Below, in pieces: positions 9,167 through 17,273 of a DNA stretch of 64,000 nucleotides. The number at the start of each line of letters is the position of its first letter. The stretch's first letter is position 1. Position numbers and translations under genes: made by a program. Source of the stretch: an uncultured Paracoccaceae bacterium (GTDB lineage: Bacteria > Pseudomonadota > Alphaproteobacteria > Rhodobacterales > Rhodobacteraceae); contig CANMDE010000002.1 in assembly GCA_947496535.1 (NCBI GenBank), positions 620,001 to 684,000 of the forward strand, given 5' to 3'. Under the pieces are notes generated by a model. It made no database searches, was not told where the DNA came from, and saw only the letters and a program-made list of their open reading frames with translations.

Positions 9167-9784
9167 ATGACATCGATAGTTGCTGGCATAGATGTTTCAC
9201 GTGAAACAATGGAAAAGCTGCAACGTTTTGCCGATCTGGTTCTTAAATGGACGACACGCATCAACCTCATCGCGGCGAGCACAAAAGACAGCATTTGGGA
9301 GCGTCATGTCGTTGATTCTGCTCAAATATTTCCGTTTGCGCCATGCCCTTTTGATCACTGGGTCGATTTGGGCAGCGGGGGCGGCTTTCCCGGGGTAGTG
9401 GTTGCGATAATTGGTGCTGAAAAGACTCCCAGCGCCCGTTTTACAATGATTGAGAGTGATCAAAGAAAAGCAACGTTTCTAAGAACAGCAGTGAGGGAAC
9501 TTGACCTAGACGCGACGGTGATCGCTAAAAGAATCGATCAAGTCGAACAGCAACATGCGGATGTTGTGTCTGCGCGGGCATTGGCTGCGTTAGATGTTCT
9601 TTTTCCCCTCATAAACCGGCACCTCGACCCATCTGGGTCGGCGATTTTGCTCAAAGGTCGACAGTACAAAGACGAAATATGCGAAGTAGAGGCCGATTGG
9701 GAATTTGATCTTACGCAGCAATCCAGTATGACGAATGCAGACTCTCGAATACTGCAAATCCAAAGGATCTGTCGTCGTGAATAA
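9167..9784 (+). CDS. rsmG: 16S rRNA (guanine-N7)-methyltransferase RsmG
   Basis: Methylates N7 of G527 in 16S rRNA using S-adenosylmethionine. The SAM-binding loop VDLGSGGGFPG and the following ESD acidic strand are present. Beginning at ATG 9167 the protein has 205 residues, the usual length; an in-frame start at 9119 would overlap mnmG and add a non-conserved extension. Near the N-terminus the residues VSRET are encoded by the second parS site. Its 3' end overlaps the parA start by 8 bases. Confidence 0.95.
   Translation: MTSIVAGIDVSRETMEKLQRFADLVLKWTTRINLIAASTKDSIWERHVVDSAQIFPFAPCPFDHWVDLGSGGGFPGVVVAIIGAEKTPSARFTMIESDQRKATFLRTAVRELDLDATVIAKRIDQVEQQHADVVSARALAALDVLFPLINRHLDPSGSAILLKGRQYKDEICEVEADWEFDLTQQSSMTNADSRILQIQRICRRE
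9193..9208. other. parS partition site 2
   Basis: An exact copy of the 16-bp palindrome at 7283-7298, located inside rsmG in a different codon phase, where it encodes DVSRET instead of FHVKH. It is 1.9 kb from the first copy and 0.6 kb upstream of parA. Confidence 0.93.
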
Positions 9785-10586
9785 AAGCCCAGGTCGTCGT
9801 ACTAAGATCATAGCGATCGCAAACCAAAAAGGCGGTGTTGGCAAGACCACCACCGCAATAAATCTGGGCGCAGCCCTGGCTGAAGCAGGTAAAAAAGTTC
9901 TCCTCATTGATCTTGATCCGCAAGGGAATGCTTCAACCGGACTTGGGATTGAGCGGGAACAGCGTGATTTGACAACCTATGATGTCTTGAGCGGTGATGC
10001 GAAGATTGGCGTGGCCATACTGAAATCCAATTTTGATGGCGTCGACATTATCCCGGCAACAACTGACCTCAGTTCTGCTGATATTGAACTGCTGAACAGT
10101 AAGAACCGCAGCTCTCTGCTGAAACAAGCCCTTGAAAATGATGAAGTTATCTCAAAGTACCACTATATATTGATTGATTGCCCGCCTTCGCTCAATATAT
10201 TGACGGTTAACGCAATGGTTGCTGCCGCTTCAATTATTGTTCCGCTTCAAAGTGAGTTCTTCGCCTTGGAAGGATTATCTCAGCTCATTCTTACCGTGCG
10301 GGATGTCCGGCAAAACGCAAACCCTGATCTGCGGATCGAAGGCATCGCGCTGACGATGTATGATCGCCGCAATAACCTGTCGCTTCAGGTAGAAGACGAT
10401 GCCCGAGAAAACATGGGTGACATGGTTTTCAAAACTGTCATTCCGCGCAATGTCAGGGTGAGCGAGGCGCCTTCATTTGCGGTGCCAGTCCTGAGCTACG
10501 ATCCAAATTCCAAAGGCAGCATCGCGTATCGGGCGCTTGCGAAGGAAGTGATACAAAAGTCAAAAGGGGCAAGATATGGCGCGTAG
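9777..10586 (+). CDS. parA: Chromosome partitioning ATPase ParA
   Basis: A Walker-type ATPase that moves ParB-parS complexes along the nucleoid. The deviant Walker A KGGVGKTT (about 18-25) follows the IIAIANQ strand, and the LIDLDPQGNAS switch region and the IDCPPSL strand are both present. I chose the GTG at 9777 because AAAGGAT at 9762-9768 is correctly spaced and the product then matches family length (269 residues). An ATG at 9735 would add 14 residues lying inside rsmG. The gene overlaps rsmG by 8 bases and parB by 11, so the order rsmG-parA-parB is tightly coupled. Confidence 0.96.
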   Translation: MNKSPGRRTKIIAIANQKGGVGKTTTAINLGAALAEAGKKVLLIDLDPQGNASTGLGIEREQRDLTTYDVLSGDAKIGVAILKSNFDGVDIIPATTDLSSADIELLNSKNRSSLLKQALENDEVISKYHYILIDCPPSLNILTVNAMVAAASIIVPLQSEFFALEGLSQLILTVRDVRQNANPDLRIEGIALTMYDRRNNLSLQVEDDARENMGDMVFKTVIPRNVRVSEAPSFAVPVLSYDPNSKGSIAYRALAKEVIQKSKGARYGA

Positions 10587-11463
10587 TACGAAAAAGCCGC
10601 GTGGTTTGGGACGGGGTCTGTCCGTTTTGATGGCGGATATGCCAACGGACGATCAGAAAACCGATGCGCCACAGCGACCCGATACAACCGTGCCTGTTGA
10701 AAAGATTTGTGCGAACCCCGATCAGCCGCGCCGAACCTTTGACGAAACCGCACTGGATGAGCTTGCGACATCGATCGCCGAAAAAGGGATAATACAACCC
10801 CTAATTGTTCGGATATCAGATAATCAGCCACAGATGTATGAAATTGTCGCGGGTGAACGCCGCTGGCGCGCGGCTCAGCGCGCAAAGCTCCATGATGTTC
10901 CCATCATCGTGCGTGATTATGACGACGCTGAAGTTCTTGAGATCGCTATTATCGAAAACATCCAGCGCGCTGATCTCAATCCTATAGATGAAGCAGCAGG
11001 CTACCGTCAGTTAATGGACAAATTTGGCCATACACAGGAAAAACTGGCCACGGCGCTGGGGAAAAGCCGTAGCCATATCGCCAATTTAATGCGGTTGCTG
11101 AACCTGCCGGATGAGGTTCAGGAATATCTAGTTTCAGGTGCCTTGTCCGCAGGGCATGCGCGGGCTTTGGTTGGTCATGACCGCGCGACAGAAATCGCAC
11201 GCGAGGCGATTCAGCGCAAACTGTCGGTTCGGGATGTTGAAAACCTGGCCAAGAAGGGGCCGGCCATCAAAAAACGCGCGTTACCAGGCGCACCAGTACC
11301 CAAAGACGCTGATACCGTGAATATCGAAAACGAATTGACCGCCAGCCTCGGCATGAAGGTCACAATCGATCACAAACCCGGTGCAGATGGTGGTAACCTG
11401 ACCATCGGCTACAAATCCTTCGATCAGCTGGACGATCTTTTGCGCACGTTATCGGGTGGCTAA
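10576..11463 (+). CDS. parB: Chromosome partitioning protein ParB (parS-binding CTP switch)
   Basis: Binds parS and spreads as a sliding clamp. The N-terminal basic ParA-interacting stretch (about 1-16) leads into the ParB/Srx domain with NPDQPRRTF and the CTP-binding GERRWRA motif near residues 94-100. A helix-turn-helix (GKSRSHIANLMRLL, about 158-171) and a C-terminal dimerisation region (GNLTIGYKSFDQLDDLL) follow. At 295 residues it is full length. Its stop overlaps that of the convergent hemW gene by 4 bases. Confidence 0.96.
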   Translation: MARSTKKPRGLGRGLSVLMADMPTDDQKTDAPQRPDTTVPVEKICANPDQPRRTFDETALDELATSIAEKGIIQPLIVRISDNQPQMYEIVAGERRWRAAQRAKLHDVPIIVRDYDDAEVLEIAIIENIQRADLNPIDEAAGYRQLMDKFGHTQEKLATALGKSRSHIANLMRLLNLPDEVQEYLVSGALSAGHARALVGHDRATEIAREAIQRKLSVRDVENLAKKGPAIKKRALPGAPVPKDADTVNIENELTASLGMKVTIDHKPGADGGNLTIGYKSFDQLDDLLRTLSGG

Positions 11464-12617
11464 TTCACTAGTAAGGCAGCCAGTACAGCATTCAGAACGG
11501 GCCTGCCCTTTGGCGTCAGTTGCAATTGGGATTCGGTCAATTCAATCAAGCTTTGATCAGCCAAACCTTTGATATTATTATTTAAATCAGAATTTTGGTA
11601 ATGTTCGAAACGACTAAGATCGACGCCGCTCTCCAACCTTAGTCCCATCAACAAATACTCGGTAAATTGGTCCTCACCCGTTAGCGCCGTCCGCTGCAAT
11701 TCCCCGTGTCCGTCAGTGCTAACTTGCGTCAACCATTTCGCCGGGCTTGCCGTCGCCTCAGTAGCGTATCGTGTCCCATTGATCGTCAAGCGCCCATGCG
11801 CGCCCGGACCAATGCCCGCGTAGTCGCCATATTGCCAGTAAATCTTGTTGTGGATACTCTCGCATCCCGGCCGCGCATGATTGGATATCTCATACCCAAC
11901 TAAACCGGCCGCAGAGCACATCTCTTGCGTCAACTCATACATATCTGCCGCCAGATCCTCGTCCGGCAGATCGCGAAGCTTTCCGACCGCATAGCGGTCT
12001 CCAAATGCCGTACCGTCTTCAATTGTCAGCTGATAAAGTGACAGGTGATCAACGCCCAAAGACAAAGCCTCAACCAGCTCACTTTTCCATGCGCCCAAAG
12101 ACTGCTGCTGCCGCGCGTAAATCAGGTCAAAGCTGACACGGTCAAACGTATTACGCGCAATTTCAAATGCGGACATAGCTTCTTTGGTTGTATGCAAACG
12201 GCCGAGTGTCTTCAGATCCGCATCATTCAACGCCTGAATGCCCATCGACACACGATTGACACCGGCGTCCCGGTAGGCCGCGAAACGACTGGCCTCGACC
12301 GAGGTTGGATTGGCCTCAAGCGTAATTTCGATGTCATTCGCGATTGGCCAGGTCGCCCTTACCTTCGTCAGAATGCTGTCGACAATCCGGGGCTCCATCA
12401 GGCTGGGTGTGCCGCCACCAAAGAACACGGATCGCAGAACGCGCCCTTGCGTTTCCCGGCCTACACGGTCGATCTCGTTCAGATATGCCTTTTCCCACGC
12501 TGTTTGATCTATCGATGCCACGACATGAGAATTAAAGTCGCAATATGGACACTTCGCCTGACAAAAAGGCCAATGAATATAAAGGCCAAAGCCCCCACGT
12601 TCCCAATCGTCAGGCAA
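11460..12617 (-). CDS. hemW: Radical SAM heme chaperone HemW
   Basis: A HemW/HemN-like radical SAM protein that binds heme and an iron-sulfur cluster and delivers heme to targets. The cluster ligands C19, C23 and C26 lie in CQAKCPYC, and the SAM-binding FFGGGTPSL follows near residue 66. The 385-residue length and the lack of the extra N-terminal region fit HemW rather than the oxygen-independent coproporphyrinogen oxidase HemN. It overlaps rdgB by 8 bases and belongs to an rph-rdgB-hemW run. Confidence 0.94.
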   Translation of the reverse strand: MPDDWERGGFGLYIHWPFCQAKCPYCDFNSHVVASIDQTAWEKAYLNEIDRVGRETQGRVLRSVFFGGGTPSLMEPRIVDSILTKVRATWPIANDIEITLEANPTSVEASRFAAYRDAGVNRVSMGIQALNDADLKTLGRLHTTKEAMSAFEIARNTFDRVSFDLIYARQQQSLGAWKSELVEALSLGVDHLSLYQLTIEDGTAFGDRYAVGKLRDLPDEDLAADMYELTQEMCSAAGLVGYEISNHARPGCESIHNKIYWQYGDYAGIGPGAHGRLTINGTRYATEATASPAKWLTQVSTDGHGELQRTALTGEDQFTEYLLMGLRLESGVDLSRFEHYQNSDLNNNIKGLADQSLIELTESQLQLTPKGRPVLNAVLAALLVN

Positions 12618-13218
12618 AGCAGCCAGCGATCAGTTTGGCAACGGCGTCCGCCCGGTGGCTAATCTCGTTCTTTTTCCACCGGTCCATCTCGCCAAAGGTC
12701 AGTTCATATCCATCAGGTTGAAAAATCGGATCATACCCATGACCTTCATCGCCGCGCATGGGCCAAACCAAGTGACCTTCGACAATGCCGGGAAAAACCT
12801 CATCATGCCCGTCTGGCCAGGCTAGGACCAATACACAGTTGAACTGGGCATTCCGAGGATGTGGCGCATCAATTTCATCCAGCTTCTGCTGTGTTTTTTC
12901 CATAGCCATCACGAAATTCCGACCATTGGGGGTCTCCGCCCAGTCTGCTGTGTAAACGCCGGGCGCACCATCAAGTGCATCAATAGTGATCCCACTGTCA
13001 TCTGCCAATGCGGGCAGGCCAGTGGCTTTGGCCGCCGCATGTGCCTTGATCCGAGCGTTCCCCACAAAAGTCGTTTCGGTTTCTTCCGGTTCCGGTAAAT
13101 TGTGGTCAGCGTTTGAGGTCAGCGTGATGCCATAGGGCCCCAACAGGTGCCGCATCTCTTCCAGTTTGCCCTGGTTGTGCGTGGCTATCACCAATTGATC
13201 GCCCGTAAACCGCTTCAT
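12610..13218 (-). CDS. rdgB: XTP/dITP pyrophosphatase (RdgB/Ham1 family)
   Basis: Cleans the nucleotide pool of deaminated purine triphosphates. The N-terminal THNQGKLEEM, the central ADDSGITIDALDGAPG with the catalytic aspartates, and the C-terminal FGEMDRWKKNEISHRADA are all characteristic. At 202 residues it is complete. Its start overlaps the last base of the rph stop codon, so the two genes are coupled. Confidence 0.96.
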   Translation of the reverse strand: MKRFTGDQLVIATHNQGKLEEMRHLLGPYGITLTSNADHNLPEPEETETTFVGNARIKAHAAAKATGLPALADDSGITIDALDGAPGVYTADWAETPNGRNFVMAMEKTQQKLDEIDAPHPRNAQFNCVLVLAWPDGHDEVFPGIVEGHLVWPMRGDEGHGYDPIFQPDGYELTFGEMDRWKKNEISHRADAVAKLIAGCFA

Positions 13219-13925
13219 CAGGCAACGGCCTGCAGTTGGATCGCAGTCAGCTCCGAGACGCCTTTGTCCGCCAAACCCAGCAAGTTATCCATCTGCGCGC
13301 GGCTGAATGTTGAACCTTCGGCTGACATCTGCACTTCAATCAGCTTTCCACTGGTCATGACAAAATTACCATCGACACCGGCTTCGCTGTCTTCGGGATA
13401 ATCAAGATCCAACACTTCTTGTCCGGCGTAAATGCCGCATGAGATCGCTGCAACCGGATCGATCAGCGGATCGCTGATAACATCACCGGCCTTCATCAGC
13501 TGTTGAACGGCCAGCTTTAACGCGACCCAGCCACCCGTGATCGAGGCGCAACGTGTTCCGCCATCCGCCTGTATCACATCGCAATCAACGACAATCTGGC
13601 GTTCGCCCAATGCCACACGATCCACGCCGGCCCGCAGCGATCGGCCGATCAGCCGCTGAATCTCTTGTGTTCGTCCAGATTGGCCGTTCTTGGCCTCACG
13701 GCGCATCCGCGTGTTGGTGGCGCGTGGCAGCATACCATATTCCGCTGTGACCCATCCAAGGCCGGAATTCTTCAAAAATGGCGGCACTCTCTCGTCTACG
13801 GTTGCCGTACAAAGAACATGCGTATTCCCGCATTTGATCAGGCAGGACCCTTCTGCGTGCATCGTGGCACCTGTTTCGATAGATACGGAACGCATTTCAT
13901 TCGTCTGACGGCCAGATGGGCGCAT
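13218..13925 (-). CDS. rph: Ribonuclease PH
   Basis: A phosphorolytic 3'-5' exoribonuclease that trims tRNA 3' ends. The product of 235 residues begins [12 protein letters not shown], as family members do, and contains [34 protein letters not shown] broken here into its parts [10 protein letters not shown] and [17 protein letters not shown], and [19 protein letters not shown] chose ATG at 13925 because AGGAG lies 8-12 bases upstream; a longer in-frame extension toward 14261 runs back across the promoter and coding region of hrcA and is not credible. It is divergent from hrcA, as in many alphaproteobacteria. Confidence 0.96.
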   Translation of the reverse strand: MRPSGRQTNEMRSVSIETGATMHAEGSCLIKCGNTHVLCTATVDERVPPFLKNSGLGWVTAEYGMLPRATNTRMRREAKNGQSGRTQEIQRLIGRSLRAGVDRVALGERQIVVDCDVIQADGGTRCASITGGWVALKLAVQQLMKAGDVISDPLIDPVAAISCGIYAGQEVLDLDYPEDSEAGVDGNFVMTSGKLIEVQMSAEGSTFSRAQMDNLLGLADKGVSELTAIQLQAVA

Positions 13926-13987
13926 AAGATCACTCCTGTTGATTGCATCGCTTCGATACGCGGCCCATCTATGAAATCCAACCCCAA

Positions 13988-14015
13988 TTGACGGCATCGC
14001 AATCTTCGTTTTAAT
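13988..14015 (+). promoter_or_regulatory. Candidate hrcA-grpE promoter
   Basis: TTGACG at 13988-13993 and TTTAAT at 14010-14015 are separated by 16 bases, 26 bases ahead of the hrcA start. No CIRCE inverted repeat (TTAGCACTC-N9-GAGTGCTAA) is visible in the rph-hrcA gap, so HrcA autoregulation is not supported here. Confidence 0.4.
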
Positions 14016-14040
14016 TGCGCAGTCGCCTTGTGAGAGTACG

Positions 14041-15105
14041 ATGACAGACCTGACGCCCAACATCAGCGAAATGAATGAACGCTCACGCGAAGTTTTTCGC
14101 CGTGTGGTTGAAGGATATCTTGAAAGCGGTGCACCTGTTGGGTCACGAACGCTCACCCGCGATTTCTCTGAGAATGTCAGCGCGGCAACGATCCGTAATG
14201 TCATGCAGGATCTTGAGTATTTGGGCCTGCTTGATAGCCCGCACATCAGCGCTGGGCGCATCCCGACGCAACTTGGCCTGCGGATGTTTGTTGACGGCCT
14301 TTTGGAAGTCGGTGATCTGGCGGGAGAAGACCGGCAAAAAATCGACCAGACCTTTCAATCACAAGATCACGACGTGACCACTGTCCTTGATCATGTTGGT
14401 GAGGCGTTGTCGGGCGTCACCCAGGGTGCAAGCCTTGTGCTCACCCCAAAGCGCGAAGCGCCCATTAAGCACATTGAGTTTGTTTCACTCTCCCAAGAGC
14501 GGGCGCTCGTCGTTCTGGTGTTTGCTGATGGCCATGTGGAAAACCGAATCTTCACACCGCCTTTGGGGCAAACGCCATCATCCATGCGTGAAGCCGCCAA
14601 TTTCCTAAATGCTATTGCCACCGGTCATACCCTTGGTGAATTGGGTCAGGTCATTTCCCGTGAAATCACGACGCGACGTCAGGAAATCGATAAGCTGGCT
14701 GCCGATCTGGTCGAAAACGGCACGGCGCTTTGGGAAAATGAAGGTGAAACAACCGAACGGCTCATTGTTCGCGGGCGCGGTAACTTGTTGTCGGACAATG
14801 ACAATGAGGTCGATTTGGACCGCATCCGCACGCTGTTCGATGACCTTGAACGCAAGCGCGATATCGCGCAGTTCCTTGATCTTGCCGAAGCTGGCGATGG
14901 TGTTCGCATTTTTATTGGGTCAGAGAACAAATTGTTTTCACTTTCGGGTTCCTCTTTGGTCGTTTCCCCTTATATGAACGCCGACCGAAAGATTATTGGC
15001 GCCGTGGGTGTCATTGGGCCGACTCGTCTCAATTATGGGCGGATCGTTCCACTCGTGAGTTATACCGCACAGCTGGTGGGCAAGATGATTGCCGACCGCG
15101 CATGA
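14041..15105 (+). CDS. hrcA: Heat-inducible transcription repressor HrcA
   Basis: The repressor that binds CIRCE elements ahead of groE and dnaK operons. An N-terminal winged-helix region (residues 12-90: [20 protein letters not shown], then [18 protein letters not shown] and HISAGRIPT) is followed by the GAF-like core and a C-terminal segment with IFIGSEN and [16 protein letters not shown]. At 354 residues it is full length. grpE starts 13 bases downstream. dnaK and dnaJ are not in the window. Confidence 0.95.
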   Translation: MTDLTPNISEMNERSREVFRRVVEGYLESGAPVGSRTLTRDFSENVSAATIRNVMQDLEYLGLLDSPHISAGRIPTQLGLRMFVDGLLEVGDLAGEDRQKIDQTFQSQDHDVTTVLDHVGEALSGVTQGASLVLTPKREAPIKHIEFVSLSQERALVVLVFADGHVENRIFTPPLGQTPSSMREAANFLNAIATGHTLGELGQVISREITTRRQEIDKLAADLVENGTALWENEGETTERLIVRGRGNLLSDNDNEVDLDRIRTLFDDLERKRDIAQFLDLAEAGDGVRIFIGSENKLFSLSGSSLVVSPYMNADRKIIGAVGVIGPTRLNYGRIVPLVSYTAQLVGKMIADRA

Positions 15106-15118
15106 CAGGAAAGTGTTG

Positions 15119-15673
15119 ATGGCTGAAAAAGAAGAACAGTTGCAAAGCCTAGATGAGCTAGCCGCAGAGGGCGACGAAATGGAAGCCGCAGCAGCCGGTG
15201 TCGGCTTCGATGAGATTGAAGCGCTGCGGGCAGAGCGTGATGATTTCCGTGACAAGTTCATGCGCGCATTGGCGGATGCCGAAAACACCCGAAAGCGTGC
15301 AGACCGGGACCGCAGAGAAGCCGAAGACTATGGCGGCTCAAAACTGGCCCGAGACCTTTTGCCGGTTTACGACAACATGCGACGCGCCCTTGATGCCGCG
15401 AAAGAGGGTGAACAAGAAGTGCCCGAAGCGTTGCTCGAAGGCATTCAGCTGACGATGCGTGAACTGCTCAATGTGTTCAAAAAACACGGGATTGAACCGA
15501 TTTCACCGGAAGTTGGTGACAAGTTCGATCCACAAATGCATCAGGCCATGTTCGAGGCACCGGTCCCGGGTACCAAGGCAGGTGATATCATACAGGTTGC
15601 TGCCGAAGGTTTCATGCTGCATGACAGACTGCTGCGTCCGGCGCAGGTAGGCGTGTCCTCAACAGTGGCCTAA
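15119..15673 (+). CDS. grpE: Nucleotide exchange factor GrpE
   Basis: Co-chaperone that releases ADP from DnaK. The 184-residue product has an acidic N-terminus, a long coiled coil (about 35-85, ending in RAENTRKR-like DAENTRKRADRDR) and the C-terminal beta domain with FDPQMHQAM and GFMLHDRLLRPAQVGV. I used ATG at 15119 because AGGAAAG is well placed upstream; an earlier in-frame ATG at 15089 lies inside hrcA. It forms an hrcA-grpE pair. Confidence 0.95.
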   Translation: MAEKEEQLQSLDELAAEGDEMEAAAAGVGFDEIEALRAERDDFRDKFMRALADAENTRKRADRDRREAEDYGGSKLARDLLPVYDNMRRALDAAKEGEQEVPEALLEGIQLTMRELLNVFKKHGIEPISPEVGDKFDPQMHQAMFEAPVPGTKAGDIIQVAAEGFMLHDRLLRPAQVGVSSTVA

Positions 15674-15809
15674 AACCTCTTATGCCATGACTGAGCGCCA
15701 TTGAACCGATATGAATGCCTGCGATTTTGCTGACGCTTGACTGCTGGCGTAGCATTCGGTTCGGTAGCCCCCTATATTGTTGTTGAACACTTCCAAAAGG
15801 GGAACTGCC

Positions 15810-16463
15810 ATGAGCCTGCGCATCAACGATACGATACCTGACCTGACCGTCGAGACCGATCAGGGCAGCTTTTCACTTCATGATTGGATCGGCGATAGCT
15901 GGGCGATCCTGTTTTCGCACCCCAAAGATTTCACGCCGGTTTGCACCACTGAATTTGGCGCGGTTGCGCAGCTTTCCGATGAGTGGGCGAAGCGTGGAAC
16001 CAAGGTCATTGGCGTCAGCGTCGATGGTGTTGAGGATCACAAGAAGTGGAAAGGCGACATCGAAACCGTCGCTGGCACCAGCGCTGGTTTCCCGATCATT
16101 GCCGATAGCGGTCTCGAAGTGTCCAAGGCGTTTGATATGCTGCCCGCAGAGGCCTACCTGCCCGATGGGCGCACACCAGCGGATAGTGCGACGGTGCGAT
16201 CGGTCTTCATTATCGGACCAGACAAGCAGCTGAAGCTTTCGATGACTTACCCGATGACTGTCGGTCGTAACTTCGCCGAGGTTTTGCGTGCTCTCGATGG
16301 TCTTCAAACGTCTGTGGGGAAAGGCGTCGCCACGCCGGCGAACTGGAATGTTGGTGATGACGTGATCATCCCGGCGACGGTCAGCAACGACGACGCAAAA
16401 GCCAAGTTCGGAGAGTTCAAAACCGTCTTGCCATATCTGCGGATGACATCTTTGGATGATTGA
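15810..16463 (+). CDS. 1-Cys peroxiredoxin (Prx6 subfamily)
   Basis: Reduces hydrogen peroxide and organic peroxides. The peroxidatic cysteine is C45 in PKDFTPVCTTEFG, and the C-terminal arm PYLRMTSLDD and overall length (217) fit the Prx6/1-Cys group. No second conserved resolving cysteine is seen. I used ATG at 15810, with AAAGGGGAA 6-14 bases upstream; an in-frame ATG at 15777 has no ribosome site. It stands alone on the plus strand and ends at a strong hairpin facing a convergent outer-membrane gene. Confidence 0.93.
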   Translation: MSLRINDTIPDLTVETDQGSFSLHDWIGDSWAILFSHPKDFTPVCTTEFGAVAQLSDEWAKRGTKVIGVSVDGVEDHKKWKGDIETVAGTSAGFPIIADSGLEVSKAFDMLPAEAYLPDGRTPADSATVRSVFIIGPDKQLKLSMTYPMTVGRNFAEVLRALDGLQTSVGKGVATPANWNVGDDVIIPATVSNDDAKAKFGEFKTVLPYLRMTSLDD

Positions 16464-16469
16464 TATGTG

Positions 16470-16492
16470 GGGTTCTGCTGCTCGCAGAACCC
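16470..16492. terminator. Bidirectional hairpin between convergent genes
   Basis: A perfect 9-bp stem (GGGTTCTGC, 16470-16478, with GCAGAACCC, 16484-16492) and a 5-base loop lie in the 33-base gap between the peroxiredoxin stop and the stop of the opposing outer-membrane protein. Neither side has a clear T run, so termination efficiency is uncertain. Confidence 0.6.
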
Positions 16493-16496
16493 GCAG

Positions 16497-17156
16497 TCAG
16501 AAGCTGAACGATACCGATAGGCCAAGATAGGGATAAAGCGCCAAATCTGCGGCGTCTTCACGAAGATTCTGATAATCGGCGTCTTCATCCACCTCGGATT
16601 GCGGAATGTCGCCGCCAGCCGTGACGTTCAGGTCAACGCCATCGACAAACACGGCACCAACTTCTGTATTCACGGCCCATCCATCACCAAAGCGAAGATC
16701 GTAGCCAGTCGTCAGCATCGGCGCGATTTCGTTATTGAAACGGGCATCAGTCGTCAGCGAGCCATCGCCATAGGTGACGCCATCAATCACAATTGGATCG
16801 CCAGCCGTAGCCTCGGTGAAGCCGTCAAAGGATGTGTTTGAAAAGAAAAGCCCACCGGAAACACGCCACCCGCTATCGGTCGGGTAGTAGTCGACAAGCG
16901 TTGCAACCCCACCAAGCTGGCCGTCAATATCATAAGTGGTGTCGCCGTTGATGTTTTCGGTTTCCGAATAGGACAGCCCGCCCATCAGAGCGCCGCGTAA
17001 TCTGATGTTGTCGGCCAGATTGTAGCCAGCCTCCAGGTTGCCACCAAAGCTCGACACGCCCAATGCCACGACTACTTCGCCGCTTTCCTGTGTTTGCCCG
17101 GATGTCGCGACAACCAATCCCAGCGCGGCAAATGCGGTAATTCCAAAAATCTTCAT
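16497..17156 (-). CDS. Outer-membrane beta-barrel protein, small porin-like family
   Basis: A 219-residue protein with a cleavable signal peptide (about 1-21, ending VVATSGQTQ). Alternating beta strands rich in glycine, aspartate and aromatic residues follow, and the protein ends in a terminal phenylalanine (SVSFSF), the usual BAM recognition signal. These features fit an 8-10-strand outer-membrane barrel. I cannot assign a ligand or a named family. I chose ATG at 17156 over an in-frame TTG two codons upstream because AAGGGGAT is better spaced to it. It lies downstream of pnp on the same strand but beyond the pnp terminator, so it is probably transcribed separately. Confidence 0.7.
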   Translation of the reverse strand: MKIFGITAFAALGLVVATSGQTQESGEVVVALGVSSFGGNLEAGYNLADNIRLRGALMGGLSYSETENINGDTTYDIDGQLGGVATLVDYYPTDSGWRVSGGLFFSNTSFDGFTEATAGDPIVIDGVTYGDGSLTTDARFNNEIAPMLTTGYDLRFGDGWAVNTEVGAVFVDGVDLNVTAGGDIPQSEVDEDADYQNLREDAADLALYPYLGLSVSFSF

Positions 17157-17225
17157 TCCCAATGATCCCCTTGGCGGCCTCTCGAGAATCCATGTTTGGA
17201 TGAGTTTTGTTTATAACAAATTAAA

Positions 17226-17249
17226 GGCCGCGCTGTTTCCAACGCGGCC
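17226..17249 (-). terminator. Terminator of pnp
   Basis: On the minus strand, GGCCGCG and CGCGGCC form a 7-bp stem with a 10-base loop. A TTTAATTT tract follows about 25 bases past the pnp stop codon. It has the form of an intrinsic terminator. Confidence 0.75.
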
Positions 17250-17273
17250 TCCGTATTTCGGTTTGGGTTAAGG

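Noticed and set aside
13926..14261. N-terminal extension of rph to 14261
   Set aside because: It crosses the hrcA promoter and the first 220 bases of hrcA; the true RNase PH N-terminus is at 13925.
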